From contig CASENS010000024.1 of assembly GCA_949289345.1 (NCBI GenBank), positions 1-61,828 of the forward strand: a DNA stretch of 61,828 bases. Reading direction: 5' to 3'. The stretch comes from an uncultured Bacteroides sp. (lineage in GTDB: Bacteria > Bacteroidota > Bacteroidia > Bacteroidales > Bacteroidaceae). The position numbers and the translations under genes are program-made. Positions 44,440-53,604 of this stretch are shown in pieces. Below the pieces are notes generated by a model. That model did no database searches and was not told the origin of the DNA. It saw only the letters and a program-made list of their open reading frames with translations. Positions within the stretch are counted from its first letter, which is position 1. Every line of letters starts with the position of its first letter.

Positions 44440-46359
44440 ATGAATACACGATACTTTATTGCTTTGCTGGTTTTGCTGGTGGCGTCTTGTTCTTTTCGCA
44501 GGGAGACGCCTATGGATGAAGAGGCTCGTCCATGGAAGTCCGTAAACGAAAAACTGCTGACACTTCGTAGGGAAGGAAATGTACAAGGGGCTTTGGAACT
44601 TTCCCGTCGGGAGATACCTCGCCTTTTGCAAGTGCTTGCGGAAGAAACAGGCTCGCGCGATTCGCTTCTTGTCCAGGCTCGCTTGATGTTGGACCTCTGC
44701 TATGACTCTTACATGAACGTCCGTCAGTATAGTGCCGGTCTGGCTTTTATGGATAGCGTGGGTCACAATGAAATCGTGCGTGAGTATTGTCCCTATGAAT
44801 TGTTGCACTATCGTGCCACTTTCCATCAGATGATGGGCGATAATGAGGAGGCCATTCGGTTGGCGGATGAATATCTTGCCTTGCCCCGCAATCCTGATAA
44901 AGACCGCTTTATCCAGCAGGCCGAAGCCATCAGTGGGGTATATATTTATAGTGGAAACGATGTGCTTCAGGCCATCAAATTATTGGAGCAGGCCATCGGA
45001 GCTTACGAACAGGGAGGACGTTTCCGTAACATGATACGTTTAATTTCCCGGTTGGGGATTTATTATCGCCTCACGGGGCAATATGAAAAGGCTGCGGAGA
45101 CTAATCAGAAAGCTATTGCTAATTATACCGACGATATGCCTACTCAAAATGTAGTCATAGCTTATGGTGAACAGGCTAATCTGTACGGAGAGTTGGGCAT
45201 GTACGAGCAGGCTTTGCGCATGAACGAGTTGGCACGCCGCTACTCCATGCGTCAGGATAGTTTTGGGTTAGGTGACCTTTATCGGTATCGTGCGCAAATC
45301 TTTCGCGAGTTGAAGAATCGGGATTCTGTTTTCTATTATTTGCGTCTGGGTGAACAGGCCTCTGCGGCCCAGCAGAGCTTTAAGGGGGTGTTTGTCAATC
45401 GGGTGGCTACGGCTGATGCTTATTTGGATTATCCGGACTCGGTGCAGAAGGCTTTCCTGCTGACCCGAAGTATCTGTAAGGATAGCCTTCGGATGCCGCC
45501 TTGGGCCAAGGCTCAGTTGAGGTTACAGATGGGGCGTGCCTTGATGCAGACAGGCTATGAGGCGGAAGGCGTGAAGCTTATTCACAGTGCCGCACAGGAT
45601 TTGGGCAGCATGGGGATGCTGACGGAGGAGTATAATGCAAACGTTATTTTGCTGGATTATTATAGCTCATGGGGGAAGGGAAACCCTTTTGAATACTATT
45701 ACGATCGTTGTCGGCTTTTTGCTGATTCGTTGAAGCAGGCGGAGATTATGCGTGCCGTAGCTGCCGCCAACATCCGGTTTGATACGCATCGTAAGGAAGA
45801 GGAAAACAAACTGCTTTCCGCACAACTGGACTTGCAGAAACAACGCCTTTCTTATAACATTGCTATCTCTGTCATTTTATGCCTGTTGCTTATGACGTTT
45901 GTGGCCTATTATCTTTTTCGGCGCAAGGTACAGCGGCAGTCTCTTGAAAACAATAGGCTTGAGATGCAGCGTCTTATCAGTCGTCAACAAGAACTGAACC
46001 GGCGCAACGAGCAACTCAGCAGGCAAATAGAGGAAGCGATGGCCTCTAAGAATCTTGAAACCATCCGCCAACTCACGGTGCAAAGTTTGATTAGTAAGGA
46101 AGATGAACAGGCTTTCCGGCGTTCGTTTGCCGCGCTTTATCCTTCTTATTTGCCCCGTTTGCGTGAGCGTTTCCCGCGTTTGACCCGCAACGAGGAGTTG
46201 CTTGCCATGCTTGTTGTCATCAATCAAAGCACGGACGAGATAGCCCTTATCATCGGTATAAATCGTCAGAGTGTGAATGTGATACGTTCGCGTATGCGCA
46301 AGAATATGGGGCTGGGTAAAGATGAGTCATTGGACGAGGTGCTGAAAAGTTTCTTATAA
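44440..46359 (+). CDS. Membrane-spanning TPR regulator with C-terminal helix-turn-helix
   Basis: A 639-residue sensor-regulator. The N-terminus is a signal or lipobox-like segment (FIALLVLLVASC). TPR repeats follow (about 90-420; for example IRLISRLGIYYRLTGQYEKAAETNQKAI). Then come a transmembrane helix at about 474-497 (IAISVILCLLLMTFVAYYLF), a coiled coil rich in Arg/Gln/Glu, and a C-terminal domain with LTRNEELLAMLVVINQSTDEIALI and INRQSVNVIRSRMRKNMGL, which looks LuxR-like. This predicts periplasmic TPRs joined to a cytoplasmic DNA-binding end, an arrangement frequent in Bacteroidetes. Target genes are unknown. The divergent small gene carries a related output domain. Confidence 0.8.
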   Translation: MNTRYFIALLVLLVASCSFRRETPMDEEARPWKSVNEKLLTLRREGNVQGALELSRREIPRLLQVLAEETGSRDSLLVQARLMLDLCYDSYMNVRQYSAGLAFMDSVGHNEIVREYCPYELLHYRATFHQMMGDNEEAIRLADEYLALPRNPDKDRFIQQAEAISGVYIYSGNDVLQAIKLLEQAIGAYEQGGRFRNMIRLISRLGIYYRLTGQYEKAAETNQKAIANYTDDMPTQNVVIAYGEQANLYGELGMYEQALRMNELARRYSMRQDSFGLGDLYRYRAQIFRELKNRDSVFYYLRLGEQASAAQQSFKGVFVNRVATADAYLDYPDSVQKAFLLTRSICKDSLRMPPWAKAQLRLQMGRALMQTGYEAEGVKLIHSAAQDLGSMGMLTEEYNANVILLDYYSSWGKGNPFEYYYDRCRLFADSLKQAEIMRAVAAANIRFDTHRKEEENKLLSAQLDLQKQRLSYNIAISVILCLLLMTFVAYYLFRRKVQRQSLENNRLEMQRLISRQQELNRRNEQLSRQIEEAMASKNLETIRQLTVQSLISKEDEQAFRRSFAALYPSYLPRLRERFPRLTRNEELLAMLVVINQSTDEIALIIGINRQSVNVIRSRMRKNMGLGKDESLDEVLKSFL

Positions 46360-46360
46360 A

Positions 46361-46397
46361 GAAAAAGACCGCCAAGTGTGGAAGCCACTCAACAGTC
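46361..46397 (-). terminator. Probable terminator of the tRNA gene
   Basis: On the minus strand GAC...GTGG-CTT-CCAC...GTC is followed by TTTTTCTTT. It begins right after the stop codon of the convergent TPR regulator. Confidence 0.5.
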
Positions 46398-46416
46398 TCA
46401 AATATGATTTCTCTTG

Positions 46417-46490
46417 TAGCGGGACCCGGGATTGAACCGGGGACCTCATGATTATGAATCATGCGCTCTAACCAGCTGAGCTATCCCGCC
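46417..46490 (-). tRNA. tRNA-Met (anticodon CAT)
   Basis: A 74-base cloverleaf can be drawn. The acceptor GGCGGGA pairs with TCCCGCT (one G-T at the first pair), the D arm has AGCTCAGCTGGTTAGAGC, and the anticodon stem CATGA/TCATG encloses TTCATAA. The T arm is CCGGG/CCCGG around TTCAATC. The 3' CCA is not encoded. Elongator Met is the most likely identity. A CAT anticodon could also belong to lysidine-type tRNA-Ile, which sequence comparison would decide. Confidence 0.9.
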
Positions 46491-46629
46491 ATCGTTTCTC
46501 GATTGCGGGTGCAAAGATACGGCTTTTATTTAAACCTCCAAAGAAAAATTGATTTTTATTTCATCTTTCCATGTTCTTTCCGTCTCTTTTGTGTGTCTTG
46601 AGGTGCGGAATGCCAGGCCTTTGTCTTTT

Positions 46630-47214
46630 TTAATATAAGAGTTCCTGTTTCTTAAGTTCCTCGACCGCAATTTCCAGTTCGTCATACCATTCCTTGCCGA
46701 ACTTTCGGATGAGCGGTTCTTTCAGAAACTTGTAGACGGGCATGTTCTCTTTCTCTCCCAGTAGGACTGCCGCCTTGCACACGTTCCAGCGGTTGTAGTT
46801 CACGCCTTTGAAACTGCCGAAGTCTTTCACACGGATGGGGTAGAGGTGACAAGAAACGGGTTTGATGAAATCTGTCTTGCCTTCACGAAAAGCCTTCTCG
46901 ATGGCGCAATAGCAGCAACCTTTTTCATCGTAACAAGTGAAAACGCAATCCTTTCCATTCACGATGGAAGTCACTAAGTCTCCTTCTTGGTCTACATATA
47001 CTACACCTTGTTTGTCAATCACGTTACGTGCTTCGGATGAAAGCTCATTCCAAATCAGCGGGAGGGCCTCTTCTAGTTTCTCCACTTCTTCCAACTCTAC
47101 CGGTGCTCCGGCATCACCCTCTATGCAACAGGCGCCTTTACACGCATGTAAGTCACACAGGAACTTTTCTTTCAGTACGTCGAAACTTACGACAACATCT
47201 TGTATCTGAAGCAT
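46630..47214 (-). CDS. DUF3109 cysteine-rich protein
   Basis: A 194-residue protein with a Cys cluster like that of YkgJ/DUF3109: FLCDLHACKGACCIEGDAG near the N-terminus, then CVFTCYDEKGCCYCAIEKAF and SCHLYPIRV in the middle. The spacing suggests binding of zinc or an iron-sulfur cluster. NRWNVCKAAVLLGEK adds another Cys. No function is established. It lies 15 bases after the helicase stop and probably shares its transcript. Confidence 0.87.
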   Translation of the reverse strand: MLQIQDVVVSFDVLKEKFLCDLHACKGACCIEGDAGAPVELEEVEKLEEALPLIWNELSSEARNVIDKQGVVYVDQEGDLVTSIVNGKDCVFTCYDEKGCCYCAIEKAFREGKTDFIKPVSCHLYPIRVKDFGSFKGVNYNRWNVCKAAVLLGEKENMPVYKFLKEPLIRKFGKEWYDELEIAVEELKKQELLY

Positions 47215-47229
47215 GGTATGAATCTGTTT

Positions 47230-49722
47230 TTATTTTCCTAAATTGATTAGTTTGCCGAATAGCCGGAACATGCGTGTCACACTTTCTTTGTCCGCTACAG
47301 GTATTTCGATAGTAGTCTTTCCGGTCTCCTTGTTTTCCTTTACCAGTGTATCTACCAGACGGTCTGTCTTTTCGGGCGAGGAAAGCGTATCGGCCAGTCG
47401 GGCGAGGAAAGATACGCCTTGTTCCACTAATTTTTGCGGATTTTCTTGGGTTGGTTCCGTGTGTTTGTCCTTTTGCCCCGTGGTATCTTTCTCTTGGTTC
47501 GGTTCCGTGTCAGACCTGTTTTCGGTTTCATCTTCAAACGGAAAGAATAATTGACCGCCATCCGGTTCTTTTTTCTCTTCTTGCGGCTGTTCGCTGACAA
47601 CAGGTTCTTCAGCCCCTTCTTCGGAGGCGGTGCTTTCCGGTGTGGCATCCGGGTCGACAATGATTTCTTCTACAGTTTTCATTAACTTGTTGAACTTGCT
47701 GTCCTCGAAGAATACGGAGTCCTCTCCATCGTCTAAAATGCCGCTTGCCATGCCCGATTTGAAGTTCAGCGTAGTAAGCATCCGTTCCTCAATGCTGTCT
47801 TCTGAAACAAAGTTGATGACTTGCACGTTGCGTTGTTGCCCCAAACGATAGATTCGCCCGATGCGTTGTTCCAGAACGGCCGGATTCCAAGGCAGGTCCA
47901 AGTTTACGATGATGGAAGCTACTTGCAGGTTGAGTCCTGTACTGCCCGCATCGGTGGATACAAACACTCGACAATCAGGATTGTTCGTGAAACGATCCAT
48001 GAGCTCTTTGCGCTTGATGGAAGGAACCGAGCCGTTCAAGTTGGCATAGCCGATACTACGCTTGTCCAATTCCTGGCATACAAGGTGTGTCATCCGTTCC
48101 CACTGACTGAACACGACCATCTTTTCCTCACCGTTTTCCACCATTTCGTCCACTATCTGTAGCAATTCGTCTATCTTGGTATCATGACGAGTCTTCTGGT
48201 CCAATATATAGGTGCTGTCACACAACATGCGCATCTGGTTCAGGTGCAATAGCAGGCGGTTGCGGTCTTTTTCGCTCAAGAAACGCATCCGGCGCCATTT
48301 GGTCACAATCTGTCCAACAAGGTACTGGTATTCGTTGTGCTGGACGCGCTGTTCCTTTGTCATGCTGACAAACAGGTTCTTGTCACTGCGTGCAGGCAGT
48401 TGCAAAGCGACATCCGCCTTACGTCGTCGCAACAATACGCCGTTCAGATGCTGCCCGATGACATTCAGATTCTTATAGCCTGTAATTTTGCCCGTTTCAT
48501 CCATCATGGTAGTGAAGTTCACGAAACGGTAATACGGCCCTAAGCGGTATTGGTCTACAAACTGGACGATGGAATACAACTCCTGCAGCTTGTTTTCCAA
48601 CGGTGTACCCGATAACACTACCGTATAGTCCGATTCGATGTGCCGCATCGCTCGGGATATTTGCGTGTTCCAGTTCTTCAGACGTTGTGCTTCGTCCATA
48701 ATCAGCAAATCCGTCTGAAGTGTTCCCCACATTTTGATGTCGTTGCAGGCGCTGTTGTAGGAAATAATCTTATAAGGCTCTTCGGCTTTGTATTGAGCCT
48801 GACGTTGGTGGGCGCTGCCTTCGATGACATGCGCTTTTGCTTCAGTGAAACGTTCTATTTCCTTCTTCCATTGATACTTCAGCGATGTGGGGCATAAGAC
48901 TAATATGGATGCGGCCAATCCTTCCCTTCGGAAGAACTCTGCCGTGCCGATGGCCTGAATGGTTTTTCCAAGTCCCATTTCGTCGGCAATGATGCTCTTA
49001 CCTGCACGGATGGCGAAGCGAATCCCTTCTTTCTGATAAGAATACAGGGTGGTATTCAGCAGGTGGTCGAGTTCTGTGTCCGTGCATTTTTCTTCTACTA
49101 ACTTTTCCCTTCGGCGGCGGTCGCGAATCTCCAGAATATATTGGTAAACATCCTGATAACAACGGAATGTATCACTTATCTTGCGTGCACGGGACAGGAA
49201 AGTGGAGAAGGAATAAAGGCAATCGGGACGTAACACATGATTCGCATCGAAATACTCAGAAGTTAACCGCAGGAACTCTTCCCGCTTTTCGCTGCCGATG
49301 CGGATGCACACTTTGCGTCCTTGAACGTAAGAAAGGTAAACGGCCGTATAGGGAGGTAGGGTAGGGTCAGCTTGCAAATGATTTGTAGCCATCCAGTGCT
49401 TTACAGCCTCAATGTGCTTGCATGTCCCCAGCTGGTTCGACTTGAAGTCCATACACGAGCAGTAGTTCCAAGGATTTTTTTCGCCTCGGTATACCACTTT
49501 ATATATTTGATGAGATGAGGGATTGGCCACACGGTAGCAACCTCGTTCATCCGTATCCGTGTCTTTGCTGATGCCAAATTGCTCTTTCATCGCCGCTTGT
49601 TGGCGGAGCAATGTCTGCCATTGTTCCAAAGACATATTAGGCGGACACACTAAATTGGATAATCGGACTGTCTTCTTCGCCTTGCACTTCTTTGAGGTTG
49701 TTTCGTTTCCTTCCTTTGCCAT
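47230..49722 (-). CDS. SNF2-family helicase with SWIM zinc finger
   Basis: An 830-residue DNA-dependent ATPase. The SWIM finger has Cys88-x-Cys90 and Cys101-x-His103 (CSCMDFKSNQLGTCKH). The SNF2 helicase core begins at YSYQKEGIRFAI with Walker A DEMGLGKT near residue 247, DEAQ near 345, SGTPLENKL, and the C-terminal lobe FVSTDAGSTGLNL and EQRIGRIYRLGQ. A Pro/Glu/Gln-rich linker (about 690-770) comes before a short conserved end. Such proteins remodel nucleoprotein in transcription or repair. The frame continues to 49797, but MAKEGNET at 49722 is the better start. Confidence 0.92.
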   Translation of the reverse strand: MAKEGNETTSKKCKAKKTVRLSNLVCPPNMSLEQWQTLLRQQAAMKEQFGISKDTDTDERGCYRVANPSSHQIYKVVYRGEKNPWNYCSCMDFKSNQLGTCKHIEAVKHWMATNHLQADPTLPPYTAVYLSYVQGRKVCIRIGSEKREEFLRLTSEYFDANHVLRPDCLYSFSTFLSRARKISDTFRCYQDVYQYILEIRDRRRREKLVEEKCTDTELDHLLNTTLYSYQKEGIRFAIRAGKSIIADEMGLGKTIQAIGTAEFFRREGLAASILVLCPTSLKYQWKKEIERFTEAKAHVIEGSAHQRQAQYKAEEPYKIISYNSACNDIKMWGTLQTDLLIMDEAQRLKNWNTQISRAMRHIESDYTVVLSGTPLENKLQELYSIVQFVDQYRLGPYYRFVNFTTMMDETGKITGYKNLNVIGQHLNGVLLRRRKADVALQLPARSDKNLFVSMTKEQRVQHNEYQYLVGQIVTKWRRMRFLSEKDRNRLLLHLNQMRMLCDSTYILDQKTRHDTKIDELLQIVDEMVENGEEKMVVFSQWERMTHLVCQELDKRSIGYANLNGSVPSIKRKELMDRFTNNPDCRVFVSTDAGSTGLNLQVASIIVNLDLPWNPAVLEQRIGRIYRLGQQRNVQVINFVSEDSIEERMLTTLNFKSGMASGILDDGEDSVFFEDSKFNKLMKTVEEIIVDPDATPESTASEEGAEEPVVSEQPQEEKKEPDGGQLFFPFEDETENRSDTEPNQEKDTTGQKDKHTEPTQENPQKLVEQGVSFLARLADTLSSPEKTDRLVDTLVKENKETGKTTIEIPVADKESVTRMFRLFGKLINLGK

Positions 49723-49848
49723 AGTCAATAAATAAAATGAAGAATCAAGAATGGGGCATTTACCATGTGGGCGTGATGGTGCTTGTTTGGCGCACAATTC
49801 GATTCTTCATTCTCAATTCTTCATTTTCAATTCTTTATTCAGGACTCC
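49723..49848. other. Spacer between gpmI and helicase with ATTCTTCATT copies
   Basis: AATGAAGAATC (49737-49747) and GATTCTTCATT (49800-49810) are perfect 11-bp inverse copies. Two further near copies (ATTCTTCATTTTCAA, ATTCTTTATTCAGG) lie between 49811 and 49845. No gene or clear terminator is seen. Confidence 0.45.
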
Positions 49849-51366
49849 TTATTTTATTAGGTCTTTGCCCGTCATGTCAGCCGGTTGGGGCAAGCCCATG
49901 ATGTGCAGGATGGACGGAGCCACATCGGCCAATACGCCGTTCTCCACCTTTGCGTCCTGGTTTGTAGTGACGTAAACGAAAGGTACGGGGTTCAGTGAGT
50001 GTGCCGTATTGGGCGTACCATCAGCGTTCAAGGCATGGTCTGCGTTACCATGGTCGGCAATGATGATGACCTCGTAATCATTGGCCTTGGCTGCTTCTAC
50101 TGTATCACGTACGCAGTTGTCGATAGCTACTACGGCTTTTTCAATAGCTTCGTATACGCCTGTATGACCCACCATGTCACCGTTGGCGTAATTTACCACG
50201 ATGAAGTCATATTGTTTTGTGTTGATGGCTTCTACTAATTTGTCTTTTACTTCGTAAGCGCTCATCTCTGGCTTCAGGTCGTAAGTGGCAACTTTGGGGG
50301 AAGGAACCAGAATGCGGTCTTCACCCTCAAAGGGAGTCTCACGTCCGCCGTTGAAAAAGAACGTTACGTGTGCGTATTTTTCTGTCTCGGCTATATGGAG
50401 CTGCTTCTTGCCTTGCTTGCTGAGATATTCTCCCAGTGTGTCAGCCACATTTTCTTTGTCGAAGATGATATGCACGCCTTTGAAGGAGGCATCGTACGGC
50501 GTCATGCAGTAGTATTGCAGGCCGGAAATGGTCTTCATACCTTCTTCCGGCATGTCTTGCTGGGTCAGCACGATGGTCAGTTCCTTGGCGCGGTCGTTGC
50601 GGTAGTTGAAGAAGATGACAACATCGCCTTCCTTGATGGTACCATCGAAATTGGCGTTGTTGATAGGTTTGATGAATTCATCCGTTACACCTTCATCGTA
50701 CGACTCCTGCATGGCTTGCACCATATCGGTGGCTTGTTTGCCCTTACCCTCGATGAGCAGGTCGTAAGCCTCCTTGATGCGGTTCCAGCGTTTGTCGCGA
50801 TCCATGGCGTAGAAGCGGCCTACGATACTTGCGATGCGGCCTGCGCTCTGTGCGCAATGGGCGGTCAGTTGCTCGATGAAGCCTTTACCGCTTTTTGGAT
50901 CGGTGTCACGTCCGTCCATGAAGCAATGGAGGTAAGTGCGGTCTTCTAAACCATATTCCTTGGCGATGTCGCAGAGTTTGAACAAGTGTTCGAACGAGGA
51001 ATGCACGCCACCATTGGAAGTCAGACCCATGAAGTGGATTCCTTTGCCATGTTCCTTGGCGTAGGAGAAAGCGGAAACGATTTCCTTGTTCTTTAAAATG
51101 CTGCCATCAGCGCAAGCACGGTTAATCTTCACCAAGTCTTGGTAGACGATTCGTCCGGCACCTATATTGAGGTGTCCCACTTCAGAGTTTCCCATCTGGC
51201 CGTCGGGAAGACCTACGTTTTCACCGCTGGCTTGGAGTTGTGAATGTGGGTATTGAGCCAGAAGGCTATCCCAATAAGGAGTGGGAGTAACATAAATTAC
51301 ATCATCTTTTTGACGGTCGCCAATGCCCCAACCGTCCAAAATCATTAAAAGAGCTTTCTTTGCCAT
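49849..51366 (-). CDS. gpmI: 2,3-bisphosphoglycerate-independent phosphoglycerate mutase
   Basis: A 505-residue glycolytic enzyme that interconverts 3- and 2-phosphoglycerate using two Mn ions. The metal Asp is in [11 protein letters not shown], and the catalytic Ser61 is in [18 protein letters not shown]. Later motifs are [48 protein letters not shown], and [10 protein letters not shown]. Full length. Its presence makes a glycolytic role unnecessary for the ApgM-like gene in the thr operon. Confidence 0.97.
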   Translation of the reverse strand: MAKKALLMILDGWGIGDRQKDDVIYVTPTPYWDSLLAQYPHSQLQASGENVGLPDGQMGNSEVGHLNIGAGRIVYQDLVKINRACADGSILKNKEIVSAFSYAKEHGKGIHFMGLTSNGGVHSSFEHLFKLCDIAKEYGLEDRTYLHCFMDGRDTDPKSGKGFIEQLTAHCAQSAGRIASIVGRFYAMDRDKRWNRIKEAYDLLIEGKGKQATDMVQAMQESYDEGVTDEFIKPINNANFDGTIKEGDVVIFFNYRNDRAKELTIVLTQQDMPEEGMKTISGLQYYCMTPYDASFKGVHIIFDKENVADTLGEYLSKQGKKQLHIAETEKYAHVTFFFNGGRETPFEGEDRILVPSPKVATYDLKPEMSAYEVKDKLVEAINTKQYDFIVVNYANGDMVGHTGVYEAIEKAVVAIDNCVRDTVEAAKANDYEVIIIADHGNADHALNADGTPNTAHSLNPVPFVYVTTNQDAKVENGVLADVAPSILHIMGLPQPADMTGKDLIK

Positions 51367-51548
51367 AATGTCTAACGTATTTAAAGTTTAATCTTTATCA
51401 AGTTCTATTTCAGCCGCAAAAATACAAAAAAGATAGTAATTGAAACCGATTAATCAATGTTAAGTTGGATAAGAAGGATGAGGTGGTCTTGAAAATCGGT
51501 TGCAAGTTGCTGATTGATATAGCTAAAAACCTCTATCGGCGAATTTTC
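51367..51548. other. Upstream region of gpmI
   Basis: No gene is seen. Minus-strand TATTTTTG at 51424-51417 is a possible -7 box, 51 bases before the gpmI start. The rest shows no clear element. Confidence 0.4.
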
Positions 51549-51636
51549 TAAGTATCGTTGGTTACTTGCCTGAATATTATTGAATACTTTGGCATTTATC
51601 CAACGATACTTTGTCAGTTATTCTTGGATACTTTTG
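51549..51636. repeat. Degenerate 22-bp tandem repeat, copy B (four units)
   Basis: Four units start with TAAGTATCGTTGGTTACTTGCC and continue at about 22-base steps, with the common core GATACTTTG(C/T)C and partial dyads. It aligns with copy A at 7082-7176 in the same orientation and with the same number of units. Confidence 0.65.
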
Positions 51637-51653
51637 CGGCAGGGCTTTAGGAC

Positions 51654-51689
51654 TGACTTGAAAGGAACTCTTTGTTGAGAGTCCAAGTC
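51654..51689. other. Hairpin next to a long palindrome
   Basis: GACTTG near 51654 pairs with CAAGTC near 51684, enclosing GGAACTCT and AGAG-TCC around a TTGTTG loop. It lies just before the stronger palindrome at 51701. Confidence 0.45.
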
Positions 51690-51700
51690 TTCATCGTGCT

Positions 51701-51741
51701 GGTGTGAGGGCTTCACGGTATGGGCGTGAAGTCCTCACACC
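51701..51741. other. REP-like palindrome with 17-bp stem
   Basis: The stem 51701-51717 pairs with 51725-51741 around a 7-base loop (GTATGGG) with a single G-T pair. The outer sequence is GGTGTGAGG. A further partial copy, GGTGTGAAGGC, lies near 51755-51765. No T-run follows, so it resembles a repetitive extragenic palindrome more than a terminator. Confidence 0.65.
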
Positions 51742-51797
51742 TAAAAAGTGACGGGGTGTGAAGGCCGTTCGGGGATTGGAGCAATTGGAACCTTTGA

Positions 51798-53513
51798 CTA
51801 ATATTTCAACACTTTGGCTGGAACAGTCTTGAACTGTGGCATGGTCATACCGATGCTTGCGCCGATATAGGTAGGGTCGCAAACCGTATATCGCTTTCCA
51901 TCTACCATCAAATAGTCTCCACCTACTTCTCCATTGAAGTGTACGGCGGTAGCTATATGGTTGGGATAGTCAAGAAATACGACATCCAGCCCCATTAGCT
52001 TACGCACTAAGTAAGCGAATAGCACCGAACGGTCCTCACAATCGGAATAGGGATAATAGAATAGTTCTTCGACGAAGAACGGCTTTTCGTAGCCGAACTG
52101 CTGGTCGTCTGTGGCATATTGAAAGGCGGTTTGGACAAAGTTTATCAAGATATTGGCCGCTTCGGTCTCGGTCTTTCCTGTAAGGTATGGGGCAAGTGAA
52201 GACAATAGCTGCTGTTCCACTTCCGGATTGACGGTTGAAGTGGCGTATATGCCATAATCGCATTGGGGATAACTTTTGTAGAAATCCATCAAAGCTTGAG
52301 GGATTTCCAAAGTAACCTTTGCCGTGCTGCCATGGGCTTGATGGGTGGACTTTACAGTTTTCCCACTCAATGCGGGAGCGCTTTTCAGATGCATCTGTAG
52401 GTTGTATTTGGCATTCGGAGCGTCCTTTTGGCACATATAGAAAGAGCATGCTTCCTGTCCGTTGATGTTGTAGTAGGTTACGCCGCCTTGACGGGTATAA
52501 GGATGCCCGTAGATGATGCAATCTGTAGCTACGAACAGGAGCATCCGGCTTCCGTCGCCTTTTCGCGCCATGCGTGCCTTATAACCCATGGCGTTGAGGA
52601 GGAATTGTTGCATTACAACGCTTTCGTTTTCGTTCGAACAATTGGTATCGGATAGAGCTTTCAATAGCGTAAAAACTCCCCAGTCATTCAGCCTTAGTTC
52701 CGATGCGATTTGTTTGCAATCGGCCACCAAAGGTTTCCAGTCTGACTGATATAAGGATTCGTAAGCGTTAGCTACGGAGTTTTCACTTAGGCCGGACAAG
52801 CGGCATTGTCCTTTCAGTGCATTGCGCACGTAGAAAGTCTGTCCGCCATAGGATAAGGCTTTTCGCCCTGAAGCTCCGGTATAAAGCGGATTTTGACGGA
52901 CGGGCTTCGAAGGAACAGACGGTGTGCTTGGCTTTTCGGGTTGTACCGGTTGTTTCACTTCCTCTGCGGGTCTCTTTACCGGTTCTTGTTCGGGGGCATT
53001 TTTCTCCTTTCCCGGTTCTACTACCACGATTGGTTTCTTGCTCGGTTGGGGCTGTTCTTCGGGTTTCACTTCGGGCTTGTCTTGCTCTTCTTCCATCACA
53101 ATGACTTTCGGCTTGTCTTTCTGTTTAACGATGATTATCGGCTTGTCAAACGTGATGTCATCCACATCTATCACTTTTACCACCGGATTTTGTTTCCCTT
53201 CCCGCGTAGTTTCATCGAGAATTTCTTCAATGGTGAGGCATACTGGCTTATCTTCATCGGGAGTTTCCGGTTTTTTGTACACGATAGGTTTGACAGGTTC
53301 CGGTTTTACCCGCTTTTCAATCGGTTTCTGTGCGTCGAACTCTTTCCAAGGGTTGCGCATGAAGTTGACGAAATCCCTGTCTGCATCCTCCATAAAACGG
53401 TCGAAGTTTTCCATTTCCGCCTTCATAAAACTGGAGAAATCTTCTTCTTTTTCCTGAGCTCCTCCTGTGAGGAAAAGCAGCAATGCTGCCGCCAACAAAG
53501 CTATTCTCTTCAT
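51798..53513 (-). CDS. Secreted transglutaminase-like protein with a Pro/Glu/Lys-rich linker
   Basis: A 571-residue exported protein (signal MKRIALLAAALLLFLTGGAQ). Residues about 60-215 are an extended Pro/Glu/Lys/Val-rich region (KPEVKPEEQPQPSKKP), which could span periplasm or cell wall. A globular part follows. The last 85 residues have a transglutaminase/protease-like triad: Cys492 in SDCEDRSVLF, His519 or His525 in NHIATAVHF, and Asp546 in TVCDPTY. It could be a peptidase, an amide cross-linker or an inactive fold. It is the eighth of a run of secreted genes, but a terminator-like hairpin at 53533 precedes it, so it may be transcribed partly separately. Confidence 0.75.
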   Translation of the reverse strand: MKRIALLAAALLLFLTGGAQEKEEDFSSFMKAEMENFDRFMEDADRDFVNFMRNPWKEFDAQKPIEKRVKPEPVKPIVYKKPETPDEDKPVCLTIEEILDETTREGKQNPVVKVIDVDDITFDKPIIIVKQKDKPKVIVMEEEQDKPEVKPEEQPQPSKKPIVVVEPGKEKNAPEQEPVKRPAEEVKQPVQPEKPSTPSVPSKPVRQNPLYTGASGRKALSYGGQTFYVRNALKGQCRLSGLSENSVANAYESLYQSDWKPLVADCKQIASELRLNDWGVFTLLKALSDTNCSNENESVVMQQFLLNAMGYKARMARKGDGSRMLLFVATDCIIYGHPYTRQGGVTYYNINGQEACSFYMCQKDAPNAKYNLQMHLKSAPALSGKTVKSTHQAHGSTAKVTLEIPQALMDFYKSYPQCDYGIYATSTVNPEVEQQLLSSLAPYLTGKTETEAANILINFVQTAFQYATDDQQFGYEKPFFVEELFYYPYSDCEDRSVLFAYLVRKLMGLDVVFLDYPNHIATAVHFNGEVGGDYLMVDGKRYTVCDPTYIGASIGMTMPQFKTVPAKVLKY

Positions 53514-53532
53514 ATTGGTTCAAATCTGTTAG

Positions 53533-53586
53533 AAACAAAAGAGGCTGCACTGCCCCGGTCTTTTAACGACAGGCAAGCACAACCTC
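53533..53586 (-). terminator. Terminator or attenuator between the 210-aa gene and the transglutaminase-like gene
   Basis: On the minus strand GAGGTTGTGCTTGCC (53586-53572) pairs imperfectly with GGCAGTGCAGCCTC (53554-53541), followed by TTTTGTTT. Confidence 0.6.
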
Positions 53587-53604
53587 CTATCTATTTTCCC
53601 GTTT

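Noticed and set aside
46417-46490. Initiator tRNA-fMet
   Set aside because: The anticodon is CAT, but the anticodon stem lacks the three consecutive G-C pairs of initiators.
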